Of a stretch of 54,130 bases of DNA, positions 42,383-50,935 are shown piece after piece. Position 1 is the first letter of the stretch, and every line of letters begins with the position of its first letter. Source of the stretch: Hyphococcus sp. GTDB lineage: Bacteria > Pseudomonadota > Alphaproteobacteria > Caulobacterales > Parvularculaceae. The translations under genes were made by a program, and so were the position numbers. The stretch lies in NCBI GenBank assembly GCA_028285645.1, contig JANQOV010000124.1, positions 1-54,130 on the forward strand, in the 5' to 3' direction. The notes beneath the pieces were generated by a model. It was not told the DNA's origin. It did not search any database and was given only the letters and a program-made list of their open reading frames with translations.

Positions 42383-42447
42383 CCTGAAACGCCCGTTGGC
42401 GGTCGCGATATCCTTGCCGCCGCCGATGGGCGCTTCAGGCCTTTCTC
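42383..42447 (+). terminator. Terminator-like long hairpin after TonB receptor
   Basis: CCTGAA-A-CGCCC (42383-42394) pairs with GGGCG-C-TTCAGG (42428-42439); the loop itself can form GGCGG/CCGCC. CCTTTCTCC follows. It starts at the base after the receptor stop codon, so it very likely ends that transcript. Confidence 0.7.
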
Positions 42448-42497
42448 CTCTCGTATAGGGGCGCTTGTCGCCGTTCTAATCGGTAGTGTTATTAATT

Positions 42498-42524
42498 GCA
42501 TGAACTCAACGGAGTTATTCATGC
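42498..42524. promoter_or_regulatory. Inverted repeat upstream of MFS gene
   Basis: GCATGAA (42498-42504) and TTCATGC (42518-42524) are perfect arms, and an inner AACTC/GAGTT pair (42503-42507, 42512-42516) extends the symmetry around an AACG centre. It lies 40 to 66 bases before the MFS start. An operator is the most likely role. Confidence 0.5.
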
Positions 42525-42563
42525 GCATTCATTTCGATGGGACGTCACCACCATAGAGTTTGT

Positions 42564-43868
42564 ATGAAATCGCCATTGCTCTCAGGAACAACTGCCGGCT
42601 ATGAAGAATTTCGAAAAGAATGGCGGACACTCGGCTCGGTAACAATTGCCGCAAGCTTTGCTTTCCCAACACTTGTATTTTTCAGCATAGGCATATTCGC
42701 GCCGATTTTCGCCGAGGAGTTTGGCTGGTCATTTGGCGTGATGATGAGCGGTATTTTGATCGCTTCATTGTCGATCTTGCTTCTTGGGCCGTTCGTCGGG
42801 CGCTATATTGACGCGAAGGGCGCGCGAAAGATCACCGCGATATCGCTTATTGGGTTCGGCCTCGGCTATATGTCCCTTGCGCTTTCCAACGGTTCGATTG
42901 CGCTTTATTTCGTCAGCTGGGCAATGATGTCGATCGCCGGCGTTGGCGCGACAGCGATCTCATTTACTTATATCGTCAATAACGCATTTCATGAACGCCG
43001 CGGGTTGGCGCTTGGCGTTGCGCTTTCGAGTTCCGGGATCAGCGCCATGATTGTGAAGCCCCTCGCCGGCTTGACCATTGCTCTTTTCGGTTGGCGTGAA
43101 ACCATCATTCTGATCGGCTTAATGCCTATTGTGATTAGCGCGCCAATTTTGTTCCTGGGCGTTCGAAACGAAGCGAAACGGAGAACTGCGCATGGAGGGC
43201 GCAAATCGACAGGCTTGCATGCAGATGAAGGACATTCGATTGGTGAGGCGCTGCGTACGAGACGTCTATGGATACTGCTTATCGCGTTTACCGCTATCGC
43301 TTTTGGAAATGGAGCCCCAATCCCGAACTTAGAAAACATCTTAAAAACCCATCGGTTTGAGACAGGCGAAATTATAGCGATAACGTCCACTATTGGCGCA
43401 GCTCTTATTGTCGGGCGCCTGCTGGGCGGCTGGTTGATTGATAAATTCTGGGCGCCGATGATCGGGTTCATACTGCTTGTGTGCGCCGCCATCGGTTGCT
43501 GGATTTTGGCGCAAGGCGGCGTCTCTCTATTTCAGGCGCAAGTCGCCGTCATCCTCATTAGTATCGCCGCAGGCGTTGAATATGATCTGCTTTCATTTTT
43601 GGTCGCCAAGTATTTAGGTCGACGTCACTACGGCGCGATTTACAGCCTGGTATTCGGTTTTTTCGCCATGAGCACCGGCGTTGGTCCGATGCTGCTGGGG
43701 CGACTGTACGACATTCAAAACAACTACATGTTTGGATTGCTGCTTTGCAGCGCCATGTTGTTGTTTGCGGCCGGAATGTTGCTTGCTCTTGGCCGATATC
43801 CCGATGCGATAAAGACCGACAGCAGCGACGCAACGGCGGCGCCAACGCGTTCATCGGAGGCCACCTGA
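42564..43868 (+). CDS. MFS transporter, monocarboxylate/oxalate-formate type
   Basis: About 434 residues from the ATG at 42564; an in-frame ATG at 42537 is possible and neither has a strong ribosome site. Twelve hydrophobic segments are visible, beginning TIAASFAFPTLVFFSIGIFA, with the MFS motif GPFVGRYIDAKGARKITAIS after helix 2. The sequence FGWSFGVMMSGILIASLSIL is like monocarboxylate/oxalate-formate antiporter relatives, which import small organic acids. The gene is followed two bases later by the ornithine-cyclodeaminase-family gene, so the two are an operon. Confidence 0.86.
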   Translation: MKSPLLSGTTAGYEEFRKEWRTLGSVTIAASFAFPTLVFFSIGIFAPIFAEEFGWSFGVMMSGILIASLSILLLGPFVGRYIDAKGARKITAISLIGFGLGYMSLALSNGSIALYFVSWAMMSIAGVGATAISFTYIVNNAFHERRGLALGVALSSSGISAMIVKPLAGLTIALFGWRETIILIGLMPIVISAPILFLGVRNEAKRRTAHGGRKSTGLHADEGHSIGEALRTRRLWILLIAFTAIAFGNGAPIPNLENILKTHRFETGEIIAITSTIGAALIVGRLLGGWLIDKFWAPMIGFILLVCAAIGCWILAQGGVSLFQAQVAVILISIAAGVEYDLLSFLVAKYLGRRHYGAIYSLVFGFFAMSTGVGPMLLGRLYDIQNNYMFGLLLCSAMLLFAAGMLLALGRYPDAIKTDSSDATAAPTRSSEAT

Positions 43869-43870
43869 CA

Positions 43871-44809
43871 ATGCGACATTTCACTCAACAAGAAATTGAA
43901 GAGCGTTTGACATTGGATGTCGCTATTCCGGCCATGCGCCAAGCAATGATCACGCTTTCGCGACAACCTTTTCATCAGATTCCGAGAGCCGTCGTTGAGC
44001 TTTCTCCTGGCCGCTTGCTAGGCGCAATGGCTGGCGGCTCGGGAAAAAACCAAGTATTCGGATCGAAAATCGTGAGTATTTTTCACGACAATCACGAACA
44101 AGGCCGTCCTTCTCATCAGGGCGTCGTCATCCTGTTCGACCCTGATACGGGCGCGCCGATGTGCACTGCAGACGCCTACGCCATCACCGCCATCAGAACG
44201 GCAGCCGCCAGCGCCGCGGCGAGCGATGTGTTGGCGCGCGACGATGCAACCAGGCTCGCTATATTGGGATACGGCGAACAGGCGATGCGCCATGCTGAGG
44301 CAATGTGTAAGGTCAGACAAATCAGCGAGATAAGAGTTTGGGGAAGGTCGGCGTCTCGTGCATCGCGTTTTGCAGATCGTCTCTGCAAGCAGCTCAATAT
44401 TGATGCGATGGCGTTTGCTGAGGTCTCCGAGACTGTAGGCCCTAGCGACATCATCTGTACTGTGACCGCCGCGCAAGATCCCATCCTTCGCAAGGAGGAC
44501 GTTTCGGCCGGCGTGCATATCAATGCTGCCGGCGCCAGCTTGCCCAAATGCGCAGAGATTGACAGCAAACTCGTCGCAAAGTCCCTTTTCATCCCCGATT
44601 GTCGCGAGAACGTTGTGTCATCAGGAGGCGCGTTCCTACGCGCGCTCAAAGAGGGGCTTGTTTCAGAAGAGCATGTTCTAGCTGAAATCGGCGAGGTTTA
44701 CTCAGGCCGAGCGGCAGGCCGTCAGTCAGCAGATGATATTACGATATACAAATCGCTAGGCCACATTATTCAGGACCTGGCGGCTCTGGCGGCCATTTTG
44801 GGTCAGTAA
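43871..44809 (+). CDS. Ornithine cyclodeaminase / mu-crystallin family protein
   Basis: A 312-residue protein from the ATG at 43871, two bases after the MFS stop. It has the family substrate-lobe start RHFTQQEIEERLTLDVAIPA, the block GSKIVSIFHDNHEQGRPSHQ, an NAD Rossmann motif LAILGYGEQAMRHAEAMCKV (GxGxQ type) and a late conserved EIGEVYSGRAAGRQS. Members include ornithine cyclodeaminase, alanine dehydrogenase, ketimine reductase and delta-pyrroline-2-carboxylate reductase. It may process an imino or amino acid carried in by the MFS protein. A GGGTCA/TGACCC hairpin overlaps its stop codon. Confidence 0.86.
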   Translation: MRHFTQQEIEERLTLDVAIPAMRQAMITLSRQPFHQIPRAVVELSPGRLLGAMAGGSGKNQVFGSKIVSIFHDNHEQGRPSHQGVVILFDPDTGAPMCTADAYAITAIRTAAASAAASDVLARDDATRLAILGYGEQAMRHAEAMCKVRQISEIRVWGRSASRASRFADRLCKQLNIDAMAFAEVSETVGPSDIICTVTAAQDPILRKEDVSAGVHINAAGASLPKCAEIDSKLVAKSLFIPDCRENVVSSGGAFLRALKEGLVSEEHVLAEIGEVYSGRAAGRQSADDITIYKSLGHIIQDLAALAAILGQ

Positions 44810-45096
44810 AATTGACCCGGAGCGCTTGAAGAAAGACGCCGATAGTTCCAGAGGAAACGCAACGTCATTCCCACTCAATGATGAAAGAGCCGTAATTTTT
44901 GTTACTTTTCAATAACATGAAAATAGTTATCCACAAAATACCGTCAGCTCCACCGCGAGATTTACATCGCTTGATTTTCAATCATCAATACACGGAACGG
45001 TTAACTCATTTCGCGTTAACCAAACGAGTGCCGGCATCATAGCCTAAGTCGGCTGTTGCATCAAAAAGCCTCCCAAAGACGCACTCAGCTATTCCG
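44810..45096. other. AT-rich gap at the probable junction with the conjugative element
   Basis: These 287 bases separate the convergent ornithine-cyclodeaminase-family gene (+) and the Argonaute-like fusion gene (-). The middle is visibly AT-rich (around 44880-45010). No tRNA, integrase or obvious attachment-site repeat was seen. Because chromosomal-type catabolic genes end here and element cargo begins, an element boundary may lie in or near this gap. Confidence 0.35.
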
Positions 45097-48000
45097 TTAG
45101 ATGAACCAAGGAGTACGCTCAAGTACCGGATGGAGTAAAAACTGTCCCCTCTGTTGACGCTGGAATGCAGCCGTAAGGTAAGCGATGTCTTTTGCATACT
45201 TCGTTGTGATCGGCTCGGCGCAAAGCGCGTCTGTAGACGCCCAGTTTAGCTTTGTGAGGCTCAAGATTTGGCGAGCAAGCGCCCGGTGGTCCACTGGCTT
45301 TGGTGTGACATCTAAGTCGGTGTCACGATATGCGTTCACTTCCAGAGCTTGAGGGGTTCCGAGCATTTTTCGGTACGGATTGTAGCCCGTGGTCGAGAGA
45401 TAGATTTGGTTTGGCGAGCCGATAGTGTACCGCCCTCGCGCGAGAGAACCATCTGTCTCCGTCCGTTCATCGAAAAACCTCACGGGGTGATGAGAGTTTA
45501 TCCAGATGAATACATACTTGCCGCGAGGTCTTATCTTTCGAGCGCCGCGCAATATGGCGTCACGATCCGCACGGCTGTATTTGGCTGAGTAATGAAAACA
45601 AATTGTCGGGCGCTCCTGAAGTGTTAACTTACTCATCGTTTCCGCGACAAGTTCTTCGTAGTGGCTTTCGCGTTCACGATAGGGAACCGCGCCGGTGCCG
45701 CCTGAATAGAATTCCCAACGTCCATATTGGTTGAACACATTCGCAAAACCCAGCAATCGATCATCCTCTGGATTGCGACTGCTGGTATAAGAAAGACCAA
45801 TAAAGAAGTCCGCATCCGGAATGGACTCCGGCAAGACCCAGGGCGTCACACCGGTTTTGGCAACAATATTGAGAGCAAGATTTAGGTCTTTCCAGTCAGG
45901 ATTCTTAAGAGTTGGAGTATCCACCATTTGGCATGGGATTCCAGCCTCCAATAAGGCTCGCTTCGCTTGATAATAGGGCGACGAAACGTCATCCAAAGCG
46001 AATTCGGATTCCGGTGTATGGACTAGAAAAACACGATCGCGTTTTTCATTGCCGGCCCACTCCGGGTACTCACTTATTAATCTTCGACATTCGTCGTCAG
46101 CGGTAATATCTTGCGCTGTTGAGACTTGTGCAAGCCGAAAGCGCGTGGAGAAAGTTCGTTCCGAACCTCGATATTTGTAAGCGCCCGCCTGAAGCCTAGT
46201 AACGAGATCGCGCATTGGCGTCTCAAAACCGGGCTGAACAACGGCAACGATATCGAGATCCTTTGGATCATCATCATAAGCTCCGAAGGAGGTGATGCCG
46301 TCACGAATATTGGGCGTCGCGCGGTGTCGGCTAAACTCGACCTCCGGCTCTTCAATCTCATCAACACGCCATGCCCGTTTTCCATCGCCGTCAGCTCTCA
46401 ACCGCAACGGCCATTCTGACAGAGCGATTTGCGCGCCTCCCATACTAAGGGGGAAAATTGTGCCGCACAGAGTCTGAATGGTATTTTCGATAAGCGCCGC
46501 TCTCTGCCTTGCGGCGCTGCGCGAAGATGAAAGTGATGCGTTTTTTATAGCTTTTGGCAGATCGAAACTCGGGGCGGCGGCGGCAACAATCTCGTTTAGT
46601 ACTTTGCGCGGCAAACTTGGGAATACCTTAGTGGCGGAAATTGTTTCTTCGTCGTCGCTATCGAAAACACGGAGCTGTACATTACCGCTGCTCGTGTCAA
46701 TGATCTGACCACGAACCAGCTTACCATCAATTGTCGCAAATGCTTTTGATCCAACAAATACCGACTTGTCAAATTTCTGTTGCACTTGCTGTGCCGTCAG
46801 CAAGCTTTGTACCTGCACGGTGTAGTCAACAATAAGATAATGCCGTCCGTGGTAGGAACGCACACTAATTGAATAGGCTGGTATTATACGAAGCGTCTTA
46901 CTCAGTGCTGGCGGCAATTGGGATCTTTCGCCCTTTAGGTGGACGATTGCACGCCCCTTTGTGAGTCTATCCAGCACCCAACCATTTGCTTGTAACTTGT
47001 CGCAAAGAGTTTCTAACAGAATACGCCGCTGTTCCCGCTCTCCTTCTACCGCGCTTATGGCGTCTAGTCCTGTGAGTTGATAGAGGTTGGTATATTCATC
47101 TGAATCAACCTCGCCTTCGTCCGCCAAACCAGTTGGTTTTGCTTCGCGGCGAGCAGCGTCATTGCGCAGAATAACGGCTGTTTCAGTCTCTTTCAGTAAG
47201 TACGCGGGCGAAGGCAATCCCAGGCTTTGCATTTCGTCTCGCATTTTGCGCGTGCCTTCGCGAATAGCCTTCACATACTGTCGGCCCTTGGCGTCTTTCA
47301 TCAGACGCAGCCAATCCACGAGCTTTCTGTTCCTCGGCAAACTTTCCAGCGACTGCTCTTTCAATCGAAAAGCATCCGGAACTTCAAAAGGCTGTTTCAG
47401 CCGCCCCGGACTCTTAACGACGAAAGCGTCATTATATTTCTCACAAGTGATGGGCTGCGAAATACCATAATCACGGTGTGCGACCGCATTAACGACGGCT
47501 TCATCAATGGCTATCGGGGGATATTCTGGTTCGGATACAATCTCTCCGCTAGGCGCTCGAAGATCGTAGCTTTTGAAAAACCCCGATTCCTGGATGAACA
47601 CTCTGAACTGCCGAATTTGTTTTGTTAACGGGCCATCGAAGTCTTTTTCAAAGGACGGCGTTGGGCGTTCGTCCTGATCGTCATAGGAACACTCAAACCG
47701 CAACAGACGAATATATGATTGCGCCAATACCCGCCGTGGATTTTCCGCAAAGAAAAGCAATCCAGCGTTTGTCCATTCCCGATCGTCAGGTTTACCGCTT
47801 ATCGCCCCAGCGTCGCGAAGGACACGAACGACATCACGGTCGTCTCCCTCCCCGCTTTGGCTGAGAACAAACTCTTTCAAGACGGCATCGTCGACGTCTT
47901 GTTCTTCAAAATGCTCTGTTCGACTAAGTTCAAAGTCTACAAACTTGCGATCACGCTTCACCTGCTCCAACTCCATCCCCCGGAGTCTCAGCGTGCTTTG

Positions 48001-48456
48001 TCCTTTTCTTATCCATGCGGCATCGTCATTGACGCGGTAGCAATAAGTCCGATCGTCCGCTTCAACCATGAACAGGGCGACATTGCGTGTTTCCCCCGAC
48101 GGAGTAACAATCGGTTGCGTTTTCGATTGGATTGTCGCCCCTGACATCGATCTCAAATTAAGCAGACCGTTGAGTTGCCCTTCATTTAGATGATCGACTC
48201 CGAACACGATGCCTGACTTTTCAATGCCCAGGATTAGGACGCCGCCATCAGCGTTGGCAAAGCCGGACATTGTCGACTCGACCAGCTCTCTTATTGAACC
48301 AAGTTGGGATTTCGACAGAGCGCCATTGCCGTCTGGCCTTCCAGCTTGTTTGCGATCAAAATGCTGGCCTTCAAAGTCGGAATCAGTTTTCTGACACAAG
48401 AAATCTATGTGGTCAGAAGGATTTGAAAATACGGATTTGAAGTCGGGTTTTGACAT
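45097..48456 (-). CDS. Schlafen/AlbA_2 - RecG-C-like - APAZ-like - MID - PIWI fusion (Argonaute-like protein, PIWI probably inactive)
   Basis: A 1119-residue protein. Residues 25-155 form an AlbA_2 (Schlafen-type) domain: FEGQHFDRKQ, STMSGFANADGGVLILGIEK, SGIVFGVD. Residues 310-352 match the RecG-C/COG2865 ATPase-like block (EYPPIAIDEAVVNAVAHRDY, KSPGRL). Residues 440-725 resemble the N/L1-type or APAZ region before MID (GRHYLIVDYTVQVQS; RDGITSFGAYD at 718-728). A MID domain follows with Y828, K832 and Q843, spaced as the guide 5'-phosphate ligands of A. fulgidus Piwi (Y118, K122, Q137), and K867. PIWI occupies 880-1119 (FFIGLSYTSSR, SGGTGAVPYRERESHYEELV, PITTKYAKDIAYLT). The first catalytic Asp is Ser889 and the HYSAKYSR segment also lacks the usual Asp. 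It is a likely guide-dependent defence protein, probably without slicing activity. Confidence 0.8.
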   Translation of the reverse strand: MSKPDFKSVFSNPSDHIDFLCQKTDSDFEGQHFDRKQAGRPDGNGALSKSQLGSIRELVESTMSGFANADGGVLILGIEKSGIVFGVDHLNEGQLNGLLNLRSMSGATIQSKTQPIVTPSGETRNVALFMVEADDRTYCYRVNDDAAWIRKGQSTLRLRGMELEQVKRDRKFVDFELSRTEHFEEQDVDDAVLKEFVLSQSGEGDDRDVVRVLRDAGAISGKPDDREWTNAGLLFFAENPRRVLAQSYIRLLRFECSYDDQDERPTPSFEKDFDGPLTKQIRQFRVFIQESGFFKSYDLRAPSGEIVSEPEYPPIAIDEAVVNAVAHRDYGISQPITCEKYNDAFVVKSPGRLKQPFEVPDAFRLKEQSLESLPRNRKLVDWLRLMKDAKGRQYVKAIREGTRKMRDEMQSLGLPSPAYLLKETETAVILRNDAARREAKPTGLADEGEVDSDEYTNLYQLTGLDAISAVEGEREQRRILLETLCDKLQANGWVLDRLTKGRAIVHLKGERSQLPPALSKTLRIIPAYSISVRSYHGRHYLIVDYTVQVQSLLTAQQVQQKFDKSVFVGSKAFATIDGKLVRGQIIDTSSGNVQLRVFDSDDEETISATKVFPSLPRKVLNEIVAAAAPSFDLPKAIKNASLSSSRSAARQRAALIENTIQTLCGTIFPLSMGGAQIALSEWPLRLRADGDGKRAWRVDEIEEPEVEFSRHRATPNIRDGITSFGAYDDDPKDLDIVAVVQPGFETPMRDLVTRLQAGAYKYRGSERTFSTRFRLAQVSTAQDITADDECRRLISEYPEWAGNEKRDRVFLVHTPESEFALDDVSSPYYQAKRALLEAGIPCQMVDTPTLKNPDWKDLNLALNIVAKTGVTPWVLPESIPDADFFIGLSYTSSRNPEDDRLLGFANVFNQYGRWEFYSGGTGAVPYRERESHYEELVAETMSKLTLQERPTICFHYSAKYSRADRDAILRGARKIRPRGKYVFIWINSHHPVRFFDERTETDGSLARGRYTIGSPNQIYLSTTGYNPYRKMLGTPQALEVNAYRDTDLDVTPKPVDHRALARQILSLTKLNWASTDALCAEPITTKYAKDIAYLTAAFQRQQRGQFLLHPVLERTPWFI

Positions 48457-48657
48457 TTGCTTTCGTTCAAAGACGAATCACTGGAGCTTCGGTAAATTTT
48501 ATAGTTGGCCGATGATTCTTGTGTGATCTCAAGGAAAAATTGGAATTTGGTGATCTCACGCTAATGATTGGGGAAAGACCACATCATCCCCCTCCCAGCT
48601 CCTGACGCGCGTAGCTCGCTTCGAACTGAAATTGCGCCGTCATAAACGACTTGTTAG

Positions 48658-49683
48658 TTACGCGCGCTGGTTGACCTCTTCTTCCAGATTGGCAATCACC
48701 GTCAGAACATTGGCGAAGTCGGGCGGCGGTCCGAAGAGCATTTCCGACATGCGCTGAAAATCTGTTTTCAGCGCCTGCTCCAAAGCCGGCGGCGGTAATA
48801 ATTTCAGCGTACCGGGTTTCGCATCTTCATAGCGCGCCCAAGCGGCCCTGAAAAAAATCGACTTGTGGGCGGACACAGCTTCCAGAAGCGATAGATCTGA
48901 CAAAGCTCGTCCCCTCACCTCGCTTTCAGCGAGCCGAGCGAGATCATAATAGTGGCGCGACATACGATCACCGAGCGGCTGTTCCGGATTGCGATGGGCA
49001 AGCATGTGCAGGATGGTCGCTTTTTCCCAGAAGGTGCGTTCGGCGCTGAGTGTGTTTATCGGAGTCTCAGCCGATGGTAGAACCTCCGGAAACTGATCAA
49101 AAACATAAGGCTTGATTATGCGTGTTTCGGCGGGAACATGTTCCGAGCGCGCCCCAAATTCTAACCGCACGGACGGCCGAATATAGTCTGACCCGTAAGC
49201 GCTCGTGGCGAGCCCAGACGGATAAGCGAATAACAGCGTCTGGGCATCGCGTTCATCAAGGGTCAGGCTAAAAGCCTGCCCATCGAGGGCTTCTTCAATG
49301 GTTGCATGCAGGTCGTCCTTGAGAGCGCCGCCAACAACCTCTTCTGCTGCTGCTTGCAGCTCTTCAAGGAGCGCTTTTCGCTTCTTGGCGCTGAGCCCTG
49401 GGCTCCCGGGATCGGCGTCGCCGGTAAAGCCCAGATCATGGCGATCGAGAGATAGATCGATGTCTTCGGAGAACCGTTCAATCAGTCCGTATGCTTTGGA
49501 AAGGGACGTTCCGCCCTTAAAAATCAGTCCTGCCACCGGCTTCGGCATAGAAAAGATGCGGCGCAGTATCCAGCAAACCCATAAGTCTTTTTCAACGATG
49601 ATCGGCTGGACGCCCATGCGCGCCGCCGTCTCGGTAAAGACGTCGGCGCGCGCCTCTGGCGGTTCTTTGGCGAAGGCATCCAA
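48658..49683 (-). CDS. AbiEii-type nucleotidyltransferase toxin
   Basis: A 341-residue protein of the AbiEii/AbiGii family. The nucleotidyltransferase core is clear: GGTS at 57-60 in FKGGTSLSKAYGLIERFSED, then D74-x-D76 (EDIDLSL), followed by the conserved late block TFWEKATILHMLAHR and RHYYDLARL. AbiEii toxins are type IV-like partners that block growth, thought to act by transferring nucleotides to RNA targets, and abort phage infection. Translation appears to start at a TTG at 49683, three bases after the antitoxin stop, which implies coupling. It is cargo of the conjugative element. Confidence 0.9.
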   Translation of the reverse strand: MDAFAKEPPEARADVFTETAARMGVQPIIVEKDLWVCWILRRIFSMPKPVAGLIFKGGTSLSKAYGLIERFSEDIDLSLDRHDLGFTGDADPGSPGLSAKKRKALLEELQAAAEEVVGGALKDDLHATIEEALDGQAFSLTLDERDAQTLLFAYPSGLATSAYGSDYIRPSVRLEFGARSEHVPAETRIIKPYVFDQFPEVLPSAETPINTLSAERTFWEKATILHMLAHRNPEQPLGDRMSRHYYDLARLAESEVRGRALSDLSLLEAVSAHKSIFFRAAWARYEDAKPGTLKLLPPPALEQALKTDFQRMSEMLFGPPPDFANVLTVIANLEEEVNQRA

Positions 49684-49686
49684 GAC

Positions 49687-50298
49687 TTACGCCGCCATAG
49701 CATAGCCATCGTCAGCAATGCGCTGCGCGATGGGCTGCATCCAGACCGGCGCCTTGACGGCGAGCTTCGCCACGTCGGCCCGGTCCTGATCGCTCAAGCC
49801 CTGACGAATGCGGTCGATATCGCCGGCATCGACATTGCCCTTGCCGAGATAGCGCAGCGCCTGGAACACGGCGCCAGCAGGACGGCCCGCGCCGAGCAAG
49901 GTCTTCGCCGCCGCATTGCGTAAGGTGACGGACTGACGGCCGATCTGTTTTGAGCGCGTCGGCCCGTCGGTAAAATAGACCGGCTTTGCCGGCACCTGCG
50001 TCGTCAGCCCGAACAGATTAGCGGCCCTTGCCGGCGAAATCTGGATCACATGATCATCCTTGCGCGCGAGCGCCTGCACAACGCAGTCGATATCCGGCGA
50101 CAACGCCCCGAGCCGGGGGCTGTGCTTCGGATAATCATAAAGACCGCGCGCAAGGCGGCGAATGACGCCCCGATCAGCTAGGCGTGACAACGCCTGGTCA
50201 ACCGCTGCGCGCGCCCCAAGGTCAAGGAAATCGGACGGTGTGAACACCGCGCCGCGCCCTTTGCCTATCAGCCGTTTTTTAACCTTTTGCGTGATCAT
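49687..50298 (-). CDS. AbiEi-like antitoxin (DUF6088 type), winged-helix autorepressor
   Basis: About 203 residues from the ATG at 50298, which has GGAG upstream; an in-frame TTG at 50304 is weaker. The N-terminal 75 residues form a winged helix (ITQKVKKRLIGKGRGAVFTP, LGARAAVDQALSRLADRGVI, RRLARGLYDYPKHSP), and the rest is the AbiEi-like C-terminal domain that neutralises the toxin (ISPARAANLFGLTTQVPAKP, YFTDGPTRSKQIG). AbiEi proteins repress their own promoter by binding inverted repeats; a matching repeat lies at 50314-50341. It forms an operon with the toxin. Confidence 0.87.
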   Translation of the reverse strand: MITQKVKKRLIGKGRGAVFTPSDFLDLGARAAVDQALSRLADRGVIRRLARGLYDYPKHSPRLGALSPDIDCVVQALARKDDHVIQISPARAANLFGLTTQVPAKPVYFTDGPTRSKQIGRQSVTLRNAAAKTLLGAGRPAGAVFQALRYLGKGNVDAGDIDRIRQGLSDQDRADVAKLAVKAPVWMQPIAQRIADDGYAMAA

Positions 50299-50313
50299 CA
50301 CCAATCTCCATGC

Positions 50314-50341
50314 GTCAGAAAATAGTATATATTTTTCTGAC
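50314..50341. promoter_or_regulatory. Inverted repeat GTCAGAAAA-N10-TTTTCTGAC, antitoxin operator
   Basis: Perfect 9-base arms (50314-50322 and 50333-50341) flank an AT-only core (TAGTATATA..) that would contain the -10 region. It lies 16 bases upstream of the antitoxin start. Position and symmetry fit negative autoregulation by the AbiEi-like winged helix. Confidence 0.75.
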
Positions 50342-50379
50342 AGTCAAGAGGCGCAATTCACGCAAAAATCCAAGCTGTT

Positions 50380-50685
50380 TCAGCCCCTACTCCACATCAT
50401 GACGCCCGTCCCCTCCTCGGCGTTTTCGAAGAAGGCCGCGCGGATCGGCGCTGCAAAGCTTGGATCGTCGAGTTTTAGGGAGAGATATTCCTTCTCGTCG
50501 TCTTTCGACTTCTCCCGCCAGCCGGCGCCGAGTTCTGCGCCACCAGCGTAAACGCGATAGTCGGGCGCCTTATCGTTCGCCTTTTCGCGATTGGGAACGA
50601 TCTTCGCTTTAACGTTGATGGTCATGGTTCTGATGGTCCCGACGAAACTTTCGTCGGTTTTGGTGAATGTGCCAATTGCGGCCAT
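50380..50685 (-). CDS. DUF736-family protein
   Basis: A 101-residue protein that matches DUF736: an N-terminal MAAIGTFTKTDESFVGTIRT, central KAPDYRVYAGGAELGAGWRE and YLSLKLDDPSFAAPIRAAFF. The function is unknown, but DUF736 genes are a steady part of alphaproteobacterial conjugative elements and plasmids. The ATG abuts the stop of the DUF2274 gene and follows AGGAGGC, so it is translated with the trb operon. The fold is predicted to be a small beta-rich domain. Confidence 0.88.
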   Translation of the reverse strand: MAAIGTFTKTDESFVGTIRTMTINVKAKIVPNREKANDKAPDYRVYAGGAELGAGWREKSKDDEKEYLSLKLDDPSFAAPIRAAFFENAEEGTGVMMWSRG

Positions 50686-50928
50686 CTAAGCCTCCTCTTT
50701 TTGGCGTTGCTGAAGATCTTTGCGGGCGCGTTTGAAACCTGGGTCAGACGACAAAAAAGTTTCGATCATGACCGGCGCGAGTCGCTCGATCTCTTCGCGT
50801 TTTCCATAGGTCGTCTCATAGACTTCCGCATAATCGTTGAGCGCCGCATAGGTTTCGGGCTCTAATAGAATGGTCAGTTTTGCCGGGCTGCGGTCGCGCA
50901 GTTTTCCGAGTCTCAGAGACATCTGCAT
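50686..50928 (-). CDS. DUF2274-family protein
   Basis: About 80 residues from the ATG at 50928, which has AAAGGA six bases upstream; other in-frame starts at 50943 and 50973 overlap trbI. The sequence LRLGKLRDRSPAKLTILLEP, ETYAALNDYAEVYETTYGKR and LAPVMIETFLSSDPGFKRAR is DUF2274, with a ribbon-helix-helix-like look (basic strand followed by two helices). It is regularly found directly after trbI in alphaproteobacterial elements and may be a DNA-binding regulator of transfer. Confidence 0.88.
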   Translation of the reverse strand: MQMSLRLGKLRDRSPAKLTILLEPETYAALNDYAEVYETTYGKREEIERLAPVMIETFLSSDPGFKRARKDLQQRQKEEA

Positions 50929-50935
50929 TGATCCT

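Noticed and set aside
44799..44818. GGGTCA-N7-TGACCC hairpin as a terminator of the cyclodeaminase gene
   Set aside because: It overlaps the stop codon, the stem is only six bases and no T-run follows. It is mentioned with the gene but not listed as a terminator.
44810..45096. Attachment site or tRNA at the left end of the conjugative element
   Set aside because: No tRNA-like cloverleaf, integrase or long direct repeat could be found here; the boundary is only inferred from gene content.
48500..48570. Repeated GTGATCTCA pieces upstream of the Argonaute-like gene as a CRISPR or operator array
   Set aside because: Only two short copies occur (near 48525 and 48551), with different flanks and irregular spacing. 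No CRISPR array was seen anywhere in the window.
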